From positions 1,354,501 to 1,418,500 of the forward strand of contig NC_089444.1 in assembly GCF_026210795.1 (NCBI RefSeq): a DNA stretch of 64,000 nt. Reading direction: 5' to 3'. Position 1 is the first letter of the stretch; each line of letters opens with the position of its first letter. The stretch comes from Rhizophagus irregularis (lineage: Eukaryota; Glomeromycota; Glomeromycetes; Glomerales; Glomeraceae). Shown in pieces: positions 1 to 11,086 of this stretch. Both the position numbers and the translations under genes were made by a program. Under the pieces are notes generated by a model. It worked only from the letters and a program-made list of their open reading frames with translations, made no database searches and had not been told where the DNA came from.

Positions 1-644
1 ACTTAAAAAAAAAATTTATTTCATTTTTTTATTCTATATTTGGAACTTTACGTAATAAATGACAACCCACTAATGCACAAAATAAAATACTCCTAGAAAG
101 AAGAAATTTTAATCAGTGGAAATAGCTAAAATTTCTTAAAACTACACAAATTTTGTAATTGTGCAGCGCAATATTATATTTAGTTTAGGTGTATAAATTT
201 TTAAAGTATTTGTATTTACTGCGGTCTGGGATGACCTTAAACTATCATAAATTGGGTTTATTAGGGGATTAAACATCCGTAATGATGTAAAACTATTCTT
301 GTGTAATTATTTAATTTTATTTTATTATATTACTAGCATTACTAGCAGTTACTCGTTGCTTCGCACCGTGGACCAATGAGTTTGTTTAAATAGAAAATAT
401 TAGAATTAAAGACGGTTACAGCAGTTTTTTGTTTATAATTAAGTATGTATTAAATTATAATTATAATATTAGAATGATATAAATTATATTGAGAATTGGT
501 AAACTTCGCCTGGGTCTTCGATCACGCGGCAGATTTAATATTTTCGATTGGCCAGATTGGCGTCATGTTTTATCGAGGTTCGTTTCCTCAGTTCTTTCGG
601 TCTCGAGGTATTTTTCTTTCTTTTCTTTTATTTTTATTTCTAAC
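1..644. other. AT-rich intergenic sequence
   Basis: I see no supportable gene here. The only notable patch is a GC-richer motif at about 340-380 (GTTACTCGTTGCTTCGCACC) that resembles, loosely, a patch at about 63,312-63,345. The short open frame from 489 has no recognisable content and runs into the pyrimidine-rich repeat, so I do not call it a gene. Confidence 0.5.
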
Positions 645-1440
645 TTACATTGCTTCTTACTAACTCTATTTCATTATTTTTAGGTCTTTTATCCGATTCT
701 GCAATTAAGGTTCAGTTGTTTTTCACTTTATATTTCGTTTCTTATTTTTTATTTTTTTTATTTTGTTTCCGTTTCATATTTCGTTTTTCACTAATTTTAT
801 TTAGATTTTTTAGTTCTATCGGTTCTACAATTAATAAAGGCATGTTTTTATTTTTTATTTATCTTTTTATTTTGCTTCTATCTTATATTTCGTTTCTTAC
901 TAACTTCATTTTTTTTACTTTATTATTTATTTTTACTTGGTTTCCCTATAAAAAATTTTATCCGTTATTTCTGTAAAAACTCCGTAAAAATGAGCCTTTC
1001 ACGGATCCATTCATGGAAAATGTAAATAATTCGATAAATTCCATGATATAAAGTTATTAATTCCAGAAATATGAGCCTTTTACGGAAAAAAGATGGAATA
1101 AAAAAAAATGGATTACCTTTTTTTACAGGGTTTCCTATCATTATCTTTTGCTACATGATGATCATTTTTTTATTTTTTTGTCTCTCATAATTTTTCACTT
1201 CCTATTACTTCTCATTATTCCATTCTTTTCGTCTCCCATTATTTTCTATTTCTATTACATCCATTATTTCTTTTTCTCTCCTGTTTACTTCCCATCATTT
1301 CTTTTTGTCTCTCATCATTCCTTTTCGTTTCTCATCACTCCTCTTTATCTTCCCATCACTCCTTTTCATCTCCCATCACTCCTCTTCATCTTATAATCAC
1401 TTCTTTTCATTCCCATTTCTCCTCTACTCCCTTTCATCTT
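645..1440 (+). repeat. Pyrimidine-rich dispersed repeat, copy A
   Basis: This T/C-rich stretch matches 56,945-57,870 in the same orientation. Both copies contain a TTCTGCAATTA-GGTTCAGTTGTTTTCACTTTA segment, then a T-rich run with ATTAATAAAGG, then TACTTGGTTTCCTATCATTA, and end in reiterated CATCACTCCTCTTCATCTTCCC-type motifs. Copy A carries an extra 183 bp (946-1128) that copy B lacks. The open frames inside it are low-complexity artefacts of the repeat. Its class (part of a transposon, or a segmental duplication) is not clear from the sequence. Confidence 0.7.
946..1128. mobile_element. 183-bp MITE-like insertion in repeat copy A
   Basis: The insertion is flanked by GGTTTCC at 939-945 and again at 1129-1135. 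Copy B of the host repeat (around 57,198) has GGTTTCC once with no insertion, so copy B acts as an empty site. The ends form an imperfect inverted repeat: CTATAAAAAATTTTATCC at the left, and CTGTAAAAAAAGGTAATCC when the right end is read on the other strand. Inside is a direct repeat of ATGAGCCTTT(C/T)ACGGA. A small non-autonomous DNA transposon with a 7-bp target duplication fits best. Confidence 0.65.
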
Positions 1441-2111
1441 CAATTACTTTCCATTATTCCATTGTTATTTCATTTTTTTATTAGCATCTTTCTTCTTAAT
1501 CATTGTAATTTACTTAAACGAAATTAGAACAAAGTGAAGACGAAAAAAGAGAACAAGAAACAAGAACCCATCTGAAATTTCAAAGCACTGAAGTTGCCAA
1601 AGAGCTGAGATCTAAGATGAAACAAAATTAGAATGAAGTTAAAAAACGAAAAATTCCTTTCATTTAAAAAGAAATAAAAAAAATTTTTCATTTTAATCCT
1701 CCATTATTTAAAAAATTTTTTACCTTTTATTTTTTTCCCTCATCGGCCATTTCTTTCGTTAATTTAATAATATATTTTAAACACTAACTGTTAACGTAGA
1801 TACCGTAGTTAACAGGTGAATCCTAGTTTTATATAAAAATGAATGATAATCATTTCATTAGTGCTTAATAATTACCTAAGACGAAATGATTAACCAGTTA
1901 GTGCGATTTTGTAATAATTGATATACATTCCAGTTGTGCAAAATTTGTTTATCATATATGCAATGATGCAATGTTTTGTACTTGTGATCAACACTTTTGT
2001 ACATAATGCATTTTGCATAAATATTGTTACCGTATTTATTTATACTAATAAAGGCGTTTAATAATAAAGTAATACTTTATCTTTTCCAATTAGGGGGAAT
2101 TTGATATAGCA
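1441..2111. other. AT-rich region upstream of the microexon kinase gene
   Basis: No coding signal was found. The stretch next to the proposed start codon at 2112 would hold the promoter and 5' leader of the kinase gene, but I see no convincing TATA element at a fixed distance. Confidence 0.4.
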
Positions 2112-5100
2112 ATGGACAGTAAAGGTAAAGCATATAACATGAATAATAATATAAATTAGAATTATTCAAAATTTTTAAACAAACTTGCAACATAATAAAA
2201 CTAGTTTTGTGTGATACCAAAGAACCTGAAGGTAAATATAATATACAAAACGAAGTTGAAATATTAAGATTTTTATTTGTTAATAAAAAAACTTAATTGT
2301 AAATAATCAAATATAATTAAACCAAATTTGAAGAAGGTGATACCAAGGAATCTAAAGGTATATCAAACAAGATGAAGTATTATGTTTTATTTATAAGCAA
2401 TTCAAATACTACAAATATGATTTAGACTAACTATATTATATAAAATTATATTAAATATTTAGATTGTAAGTTAATATAATGAATTACTCATTATTTTTAT
2501 TATATTCTATATAACTAAATAATTTATTTAATGATTAATAATACTATAGTTGGTAAGTTATCAGTTATTTAAACCTTTAGTCCTTTACTTTATTTACTCT
2601 ACATAACATTCAAATAACTAAATTCTCTGTTTAAATAACTATTTAATAATCAACTATATTACAGATGGTAAGTTACAATATATATATTATATTTATTTGT
2701 TTAATAATTTATATGATTCAACTAATTATATTTTTAATTTAAATAACTAGATTGTAAGTAATATATATAGTTTTACAGTAAATACTTTTGTACTATCTTT
2801 ATATCTAACTAATTAATAATTAATAATAATTCAGGGTGTAAGTTATATGATGTCTGTATTTTATTATTTATATAATTTAAGCTAACTTATTTCATTATTT
2901 AAAAAATTATTAAATAATATAGGGCGTAAGTTATTTATTTAATTCTATTATTACTTATTGTTATAATATTTACATATAACTAATTTCTTTATTTAAAAAA
3001 TATTAATTAATATAGTTTGTAAGTTATTTATTTGATTCTATTATTACTTATTGTTATCTGTTATAATATTTACATTTAATTTAAACTAACTAATTTCTTT
3101 ATTTATTTAATAGATAGTAAGTTATAAGTTATTTATTTAATTCTATTATTACTTATTGTTATAATATTTACATATAATTTAAACTAACTAATTTCTTTAT
3201 TTATTTAATAGATCGTTAGTTACAAGTTATTTATTTAATTCTATTATTACTTATTGTTATAATATTTACATACAATTTAAACTCTTTATTTAAAAAATTA
3301 TTTTGTAATTTATTTAGTTGGTAAGTCATAATTTATTTATTTAATTCTATTATTACTTATTGTTATAATATTTACATATAATTTAAATTAACTAATTTCT
3401 TTATTTAAAAAATTATTAAATAATATAGAGGGTAAGTTATTTATTTAATTCTATTATTACTTATTGTTATAATATTTACATATAATTTAAACTAACTAAT
3501 TTCTTTATTTATTTAATAGATCGTAAGTTATAAGTTATTTATTTAATTCTATTGTTACTTATTATTGTTATAATATTTACATATAATTTAAACTAACTAA
3601 TTTCTTTATTTAAAAAATTATTAAATAATGTAGAGAGTAAGTTATTTATTTAATTCTATTATTACTTATTGTTATAATATTTACATGTAATTTAAACTAA
3701 CTAATTTCTTTATTAAAAAATTATTAAATAATTTAGGGTGTAAGTTATTTATTTAATTCTATTATTACTTATTGTTATAATATTTACATATAATTTAAAC
3801 TAACTAATTTCTTTATTTAAAAAATTATTTTGTAATTTATTTAGTTGGTAAGTCATAGTTTATTTATTTAATTCTATTATTACCTATTGTTATAATATTT
3901 ACATATAATTTAAACTAACTAATTTCTTTATTTAAAAAATTATTTTATAATTGATTTAGTTGGTAAGTCATAGTTTATTTATTTAATTCTATTATTACTT
4001 ATTGTTATAATATTTACATATAATTTAACTAACCAATTTCTTTATTTAAAAATTATTAAATAATATAGAGAGTAAGTTATTTATTTTTTAATTCTATTAT
4101 TACTTATTGTTATAATATTTACATGTAATTTAAACTAACTAATTTCTTTATTAAAAAAATTATTAAATAATATAGAGGGTTAGTTATTTATTTAATTCTA
4201 TTATTACTTATTGTTATAATATTTACATATAACTAATTTCCTTATTTAAAAAATCATTAAATAATATAGAGAGTAAGTTATTTATTTAATTCTATTATTA
4301 CTTATTGTTATAATATTTACATATAATTTAAATTAACTAATTTCTTTATTTAAAAAATTATTAAATTATATAGGGCGTAAGTTATTTATTTAATTCTATT
4401 ATTACTTATTGTTATAATATTTACTATAATTTAAACTAACTAATTTCTTTATTTAAAAATTATTAAATAATATAGAGAGTAAGTTATTTATTTAATTCTA
4501 TTATTACTTATCATTGTTATGATATTTATATATAATTTAAACTAACTAATTTCTTTATTTAAAAAATTATTAAATAATACAGGGCGTAAGTTATTTATTT
4601 AATTCTATTATTACTTATTGTTATAATATTTACATATAATTTAAATTAACTAATTTCTTTATTAAAAAATTATTAAATAATATAGAGAGTAAGTTATTTA
4701 TTTAATTCTATTATTACTTATTATAATATTTACATATAATTTAAACTAACTAATTTTCTTTTTTAAAAAATTATTAAATAATATAGAGTGTAAGTTATTT
4801 ATTTAATTCTATTATTACTTATTGTTATAATATTTACATATAACTAATTTCTTTATTTAAAAAATTATTAAATAATATAGGGGGTAAGTTATTTATTTAA
4901 TTCTATTATTACTTGTTGTTATAATATTTACATATAATTTAAACTAACTAATTTCTTTATTTAAAAAATTATTAAATAATGTAGGGTGTAAGTTATTTAT
5001 TTAATTCTATTATTACTTATTGTTATATAATATTTACATACTATTTAAACTCTTTATTAAAAAATATTAATTTATATAGTTTGTAAGTTATTTATTTAAT

Positions 5101-7411
5101 TCTATTATTACTTATTGTTATCTGTTATAATATTTACATATAATTTAAACTAACCAATTTCTTTATTTATTTAATAGATAGTAAGTTATAAGTTATTTAT
5201 TTAATTCTATTATTACTTATTGTTATAATATTTACCTATAATTTAAACTAACTAATTTCTTTATTTATTTAATAGATCGTAAGTTACAAGTTATTTATTT
5301 AATTCTATTATTACTTATTATTGTTATAATATTTACCTATAATTTAAACTAACTAATTTCTTTATTTAAAAAATTATTAAATAATGTAGGGAGTAAATTA
5401 TTTATTTAATTCTATTATTACTTATTGTTATAATATTTACATATAATTTAAACTAATTAACTAATTTATTTATTTATTTAATAGAGCGTAAGTTATAAGT
5501 TATTTATTTAATTCTATTATTACTTATTATTGTTATAATATTTACCTGTAATTTAAACTAACTAATTTCTTTATTTAAAAAATTATTAAATAATATAGAG
5601 GGTAAGTTATTTATTTAATTCTATTATTACTTATTGTTATAATATTTATGCATAATTTAAACTAACTAATTTCTTTATGTAAAAAACTATCTATGATATA
5701 GCTTGTAAGATATTTATATTTCTATTGTTATATATTTTATATAAGGAATATGTATATTATACTTATTTGTTAACTGAATTCTTTCATTTAAAAAATATCT
5801 GTTGCTTTAGTTGGTAAGTTGTAAATTATAGGTTATTATATATTTATCTAAAAACTAAGATTTATTACATCAAATTCTTTATTTAAATTTTAGAGTAAGT
5901 AATAATTTATTTTGGTGTAATTATAATACAAGCTATAATATAATTTTAACTATTTAAATTTATAGATTTGGAAAAAGTGAAAATGCAATTATAGATAATT
6001 TTATTTTTGAAAATGGATTAAAATGGATTCCTTATAACAAATTTAGAAATGTTGAATATTTTAATGAAGGAGGATTTGGTACTATATATAAAGCTACTTG
6101 GTTAAAGAATAATAGAGATAAAAAAGTAATTCTTAAATGTCATAAGGATTTAAATGAAAACTTAAATGAATTTTTAAAAGAAGTATGATAGTATATTATT
6201 TTTTATTTTAATTTAAGAATTATTTATATTAATAAGTTATTATTTTTTATAGTGGAAATATCATGCAAGTGTATTAAATTCAAATCATATTATATTTTTT
6301 TATGGATTTACAGAAGATCCAAATACTTCAAAATATATGGTAGTAATGGATTATGCAAATAAAGGTAATTTAAGAGAAAATTTAACAAGTATAGTTGAAA
6401 ATAATTGGAATCAAAAATTATATATGTTGTACGAAATTATTTCTGGACTTAATAAGATACATGAAGAAAATCTTATTCATTGTGATTTTCATGATGGTAA
6501 TATTTTAAATCATAATAATAAGGATAAGGATAAAATTTATATTAGTGATTTAGGATTATGTCAACATGTAAGATCGTTTTTGAAAGAGTATGATATTTAT
6601 GGTGTTATACCATTTATGGCTCCTGAAGTTTTAAGAGGCAAATCTTATACTCCAGCTAGTGATATATATAGTTTTTCTATGATTATGTGGGAGCTTACAT
6701 CTGGGATACCACCATTTAATAATAGAGCACATGATATTCAACTTAGTTTAGGTATTTGTAAAGGTGAACGTCCTGAAATTATTGAAAATACCCCACAATG
6801 TTATGTAGATTTAATGAAAAAATGTTGGAATGAAGATTCATCAAAAAGGCCATTTTCTAAAGAAGTATTAAATATTATTAAAAAATGGATTTTCCGTCCT
6901 GATGGTAATGAAGTCAGTGAAGAATTAGAAAGCAACATTATGGAATTTATAAATGCACCAATTGGGCGTAACAATATTGCTACTAAATCTCACTCTAAAG
7001 CATGTTATACAAGTCGCTTACTTGATTTTACTAGTAAAAAATTGAATGAAATTCTTGAAAGTAAAATTTTGAATGATTGTGTGATTAAAGATTTGAGGAC
7101 ATTGGGTATATACCATAATATATAAAAATTTAATCTTGCAAATTATTTATATGAATTAATTAATTTAATTATTAAAACAGATGAGAATACTAGTAAGTTG
7201 AATGAAATTCTTGAAAATGAAAATTCACAAGCCAGTGTAGAAGCAAATGAAATTCTAGTAAGTGAAGATTTGAATGATTATATAATTAAGAATTTAGGGT
7301 CATTAGGTATGTACTGTAATATATAAAAGAATTAATCTTGCAAATTATTTTATGTGAAATTAATTTTATTTAATATTTAATTATTTAGATATTAAAACAG
7401 ATGATAATTAA
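2112..7411 (+). CDS. TKL-like protein kinase encoded through a microexon array
   Basis: Proposed exons: 2112-2124, 2205-2231, 2334-2357 (or 2337-2357, a NAGNAG acceptor), 34 three-base exons between 2463 and 5813, one base at 5894, then 5966-6182, 6253-7105, 7181-7306 and 7401-7411. They sum to 1,374 nt, or 457 residues. Kinase motifs are visible: glycine loop EGGFGTIYKA (about residue 90), VILK lysine (113), HCDFH catalytic loop (Asp 206; the usual HRD arginine is Cys), DLG (227), a MAPE segment and SDIYSFSMIMWE. The kinase part from 5966 is certain; the 5' part rests on splice-site grammar and frame continuity. The upstream exons encode a duplicated DTKE(P/S) motif. The last exons may be optional: intron retention ends the frame at 7125. 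Likely a cytosolic signalling kinase; substrate unknown. Confidence 0.65.
2463..5900 (+). repeat. Tandem array of intron-like units with 3-nt exons
   Basis: Units of 84-115 bp each start with a donor and end with an AG acceptor. Most contain a TTAAACTAACTAATTTCTTT branch-site region and no AG between that branch site and the acceptor. Between each AG and the next donor lie exactly three bases. Their first bases are at 2463, 2550, 2665, 2751, 2835, 2923, 3016, 3114, 3212, 3318, 3429, 3530, 3634, 3737, 3845, 3960, 4069, 4176, 4270, 4374, 4476, 4583, 4686, 4787, 4881, 4985, 5080, 5178, 5276, 5390, 5485, 5599, 5702 and 5811. Thirty of the 34 donors are GTAAGT; the others are GTTAGT (3215, 4179), GTAAAT (5393) and GTAAGA (5705). 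A final one-base interval is at 5894. The intron bodies are near-identical while the triplets differ. Confidence 0.9.
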
Positions 7412-8868
7412 CTAATCATTGTTTGTTTTTAAAAAAATTTATAGTTTCTTTTAAGTGATATTTGATATTACACATTCAAAAGAAATTATTTTTTATTTTA
7501 TTCTTTTTAAATTTATTTAAACACTAAGGCTAGAGTAGTAAAATATTTTACAAGTTTCTTAGTTTGTAATTTAAATAATTCTTTTATTTTTAGCTTATAT
7601 ATTTATATTCACTTTTTTTTATTATACTTAAATTATTTAAACACTAAGATTAGAGTAGTAAATATTTTACAAGTTTCTTAGTTTGTAATTTAAATAAATC
7701 TTCTTTTTATAACTTTTCCAATTATGAGGTATAAATTATCAACCAATGATAATGTAAAGTTTTTATACTTATTTCAATAGCTGATTGTATTTAATCTATA
7801 TTTATTGACTTTTATTTTTCATATTATTTAAATATTTTGATAATAAACTACACCAAAGATATCTGCTGGATTATATAATGCATCAGTTATTTATTTTTCT
7901 TGATAAACTAAAGTCTTCTAACTTTATTCTATTTTGATATAGTACAAGTACAAATATACATGCTAAATGAATATATATATTAATTTATTGCTTAATGTAA
8001 TCAAATTAAAAAAATTCAAGTAAATTATTATATTACAAATCACAGTAAACAATTCACTTGTTGTATCCGAATAATTACATAGATTGACTTTAGGTTTTGA
8101 GTAATTTCAAAGTAATGTGGTATGTGAAAGTGTATATGTGATATGCTTGAACCTATAATATCAATGAACAAACACATAAAATTGTTAATCAAAACAAGTG
8201 TCTGATTTACCTTTCAGTCCATTTAAGTTCCAAGAAGTTGGTGCTGCTGGTATACCTAAAAAAGAAGAAATGTTAAAGCTTAGAACATTTCTTATTTACA
8301 TTTCTTAGTCTATAGCTCTATACTCTTCCCTTTTCTAATTTACTTAATGTTAATTATGAAGTTCATTCATTAAAGTTGTCAGGTATTCCCACAATAAGAA
8401 AAACATTTTTTTGGGCTAACTTAAAGGAGCGTTGTAAAAAAAGTATTTAAAAAAAGGCTGAAATAAAATGATTTTAAAAAGTTGATGATTTAAAAAAAAA
8501 GGCCAAAGTAGAATAACAAAAAAGAATGAAATAAAATTACATCAGTAATGTTTTAGGATTTAGGATCCACGTGGAATCCTTATTTTCTGTAATTAGTAAG
8601 GATACGCATAGATCCTTCCCACCTCAGCGGATCTTTAACATCAAAAAATCTGTAGAATCCTGAAGGATCTGAAATATTAGTTCAGGGATTCTTTAAAGAT
8701 TTTATTTATTAATTAAATATTATATTTAATATCGTATATACATTATTAAATTCATATTAGTAATTACTAATTACATAATACTTTACTTCTATTGTTTTAC
8801 ACGAAATAATAAAAATTACAATTTTATATTCCTATTACATGAATATATTATTTATTTCTTATTGATCA
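7412..8868. other. Intergenic; 120-bp direct duplication and a stray exon-like block
   Basis: A segment containing TTTACAAGTTTCTTAGTTTG occurs twice, at about 7518-7580 and 7635-7700, about 120 bp apart. On the minus strand about 8219-8258 is framed by TTTTTTAG and GTAAAT and could encode GIPAAPTSWNLNGLKG, perhaps an isolated relic exon. At about 8560-8690 there is an imperfect-repeat patch rich in GGATCC/GGATCT. No complete gene is visible. Confidence 0.4.
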
Positions 8869-10919
8869 ATATTGCCATCATTTTCGTATTGTTCTTTATC
8901 AGATTCATCTTGATTAATTATATTTTTATCACTATGAACATCACCCTCACTACCAGTATCATTATTACCCGAACTAACATATGAATCACCAAGTTCTTCA
9001 CGACTAATATCTTTGGTAATATCTGCTATTATCTCTTTTGAATTCTGTAAATATTCCTATAATAAATAATTATTAACAACTGTTGATTCATGCTCATAGA
9101 TTTGTAGTTATATTAATTTAACTTAACAAATATACATTAAAACGTCTATGAAGGGCATTATCACTAACTGAAATTTTTGGATGTCTTGGATTTAGAACAA
9201 TTTCACAAACAGCCAAAGTAAAGGTGGTACCCATCACTGTAGTTGTTTTCTTTCCCATGCCTTTTTTTGTATCACTATGACATATGTAAAGTTTTGTCAT
9301 CATCAACTTCAAATAAACAATAGAAAGCTTCTTTTGTTTTATGAGATCTTTTAAATTTTTGAATTGTGTCAGAATTTGCTGTAGTATTAATACGCATTAA
9401 ATGATTTTCACCAAATACGTCTAACATTGAAGCACGAATGTCTTTGACTCTATCACATCAATGACTTTTAATTACATCTAAGCACTAAATATGAAATAAA
9501 TTAGCAGTTAATATTAGTAATGCTATAATCATAATTAATGTTAAAATAAAAACACAATAAATGTATAATAATTATCACATTATATTTTAACACATGATTT
9601 TTTATTGAAACTTACTAAGGGATAGATGCATCCTGAATAAATATGAGTCCATTGTTCTCCTAGTTGTTCAATATACTGTATCTTGGTTTTTCTCATTCTA
9701 GGATAGTCTCAAATTAGAGGTCTGCAAACGGGACCCGGAACCCAGAAACCCTAACCCGGCCCGGACCCAGATCCGAGTTTGGGCCAGCAAATTTTCTTCA
9801 AAATTCACCCGGGCTGGGTCCGAGCTGGCACATGAATTTTCGTAAAACCGGATTTTCGTAATTCTGGCCAAAATCGTCTTAATTCCGGCCGAAATTAAAC
9901 TGGCCAAAATTAAGTTGGCCAATTTTTTTGTTTTTACAACCAAATAATATAATAAAAGTCTGAGTCCGGTCCGGGCCAGGTTTTTGATATTTTAAGTCCG
10001 GGTCGGGCCGGGCTGGACACTTTATGTTAATTTCCAAGTGCGGGCTGGGCTGGGTTGTAAAATAGTGGTCAATGCAGACCTCTATCTCAAATCCTTTTTT
10101 AAATTCCAAATCATCAGAATAAAGGCCTAGAAGAGGTAGTTGAACCTTGCACGTTTTTGATGCTAGATTCTATTAAACAATAAATAGATCAATAAATTAA
10201 TTCAAATTATAATAAATAAATAATATTTTATAATACCTTCCAATAAGAATCTTCAGGAGTGATTAATTGATCAACTTTTTCTAACATAATGTTTAATTTT
10301 TCATTGATCTCTTTTTGAAACACGTCTTGCAAAGCTTTGATTTTATGTATCGCTTAATATATACTTTTATTTTATCCTAAACACTTCTTCAGACCATTGA
10401 CTATTTGTAGGTAAAATACTGTATTATCAGCTAAAAAAAACCAAAATGTAAATAATTATCGTTAATATGTAATTATTAACAATACGTAAATTCAATACTT
10501 ATTAATACCTGTTGGAACTTTTTCCATTGATCTTGATATATTTACATCAAGTGGTAATATATTGGTATTAAAAGTATCATGAACCATTGAATAATTCAAA
10601 GCAAATTCTTGATCTTGTATAATTAAGTTTCATGGTCTTGTACAATTGAAGTTTCATAAATTCTACTGTTATTTGTCATAATTGGTAGTGGAACTGATGG
10701 AATTACTATTTCAATACTTGCTTCTCTTTGTTTTTGTTGAACTGATGGTGCTACTATAGTAGAATTAGCTGGATGAAAATTATAAGATCATTATATTATA
10801 TAAACCCACCTCTGACAGCTGCTAAACATGCAGCAATTCTATTTACTTCACTTGTTATTGTCTTAGAAGAAGTGGACTGAAAACTTTTGTTTCTTGTGGT
10901 ATTTTAAGTAAAAACTATA
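8869..10919 (-). pseudogene. Decayed multi-exon gene of unknown function
   Basis: On the minus strand exon-like blocks with splice sites read: a segment ending RIAACLAAVR (about 10,810), a QQKQREASIEIVIPSVPL block, KIKALQDVFQKEINEKLN, then QLPLLGLYSDDLEFKKGFE, IEQLGEQWTHIYSGC, VKDIRASMLDVFGENHLMR, TLAVCEIVLNPRHP and an acidic tail ending DGNIDQ at 8869. It is broken in several places: a TGA where VIKSH*CDRVK expects a residue (about 9465), a frameshift near 9295-9300, frameshifts near 10,630 and 9,700, and a hAT-like MITE inserted at 9715. A mariner-like element truncates its 5' side at 10,922. I do not recognise the family with certainty; the C-terminal block is vaguely reminiscent of BEN-type fragments. 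Confidence 0.55.
9715..10084. mobile_element. hAT-like MITE, 370 bp, GC-rich
   Basis: Perfect 12-bp terminal inverted repeats TAGAGGTCTGCA (9715-9726) and TGCAGACCTCTA (10,073-10,084) are flanked by a perfect 8-bp target duplication TCTCAAAT (9707-9714 and 10,085-10,092). An 8-bp duplication and TAG-type termini are typical of hAT transposons. The interior is unusually GC-rich for this window, with repeated CCCGGC/CCGGGT motifs, and has no transposase. It sits inside the decayed gene at 8869-10,919, so that gene was already dispensable or was killed by this insertion. Confidence 0.85.
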
Positions 10920-11086
10920 TACAGTCGACTCTGGTTATAACGAACCTCTTTGTACCGAAACCTCGTTATACCGAATCATAATTTCCAGAACCGATTTTTT
11001 ATAAATAATTTCACTGGATATGACGAACTTTTATAATAAAACACTATATAACGCATCCGAACCAAACTTAACCAGCCCCTATATAT

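Noticed and set aside
340-380. Shared GC-rich motif at both window ends as a transposon terminus
   Set aside because: Similarity to 63,312-63,345 is loose, and no target duplication or partner end could be identified.
2463-5813. Simple explanation of the array as a neutral AT-rich minisatellite
   Set aside because: Exact three-base spacing at all 34 sites, variable triplets between conserved bodies, open frame through all triplets, and correct phase at both ends with the one-base exon are not expected of a neutral satellite. It remains the null hypothesis until transcripts are seen.
2463-5900. CRISPR-like array (regular repeats with spacers)
   Set aside because: The variable parts are three bases long and the sequence is clearly eukaryotic; there are no cas genes.
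9118-9312. A free-standing 64-codon gene
   Set aside because: It is one exon of the decayed gene; in-frame partners lie on both sides with splice sites, and the upstream block is in a shifted frame.
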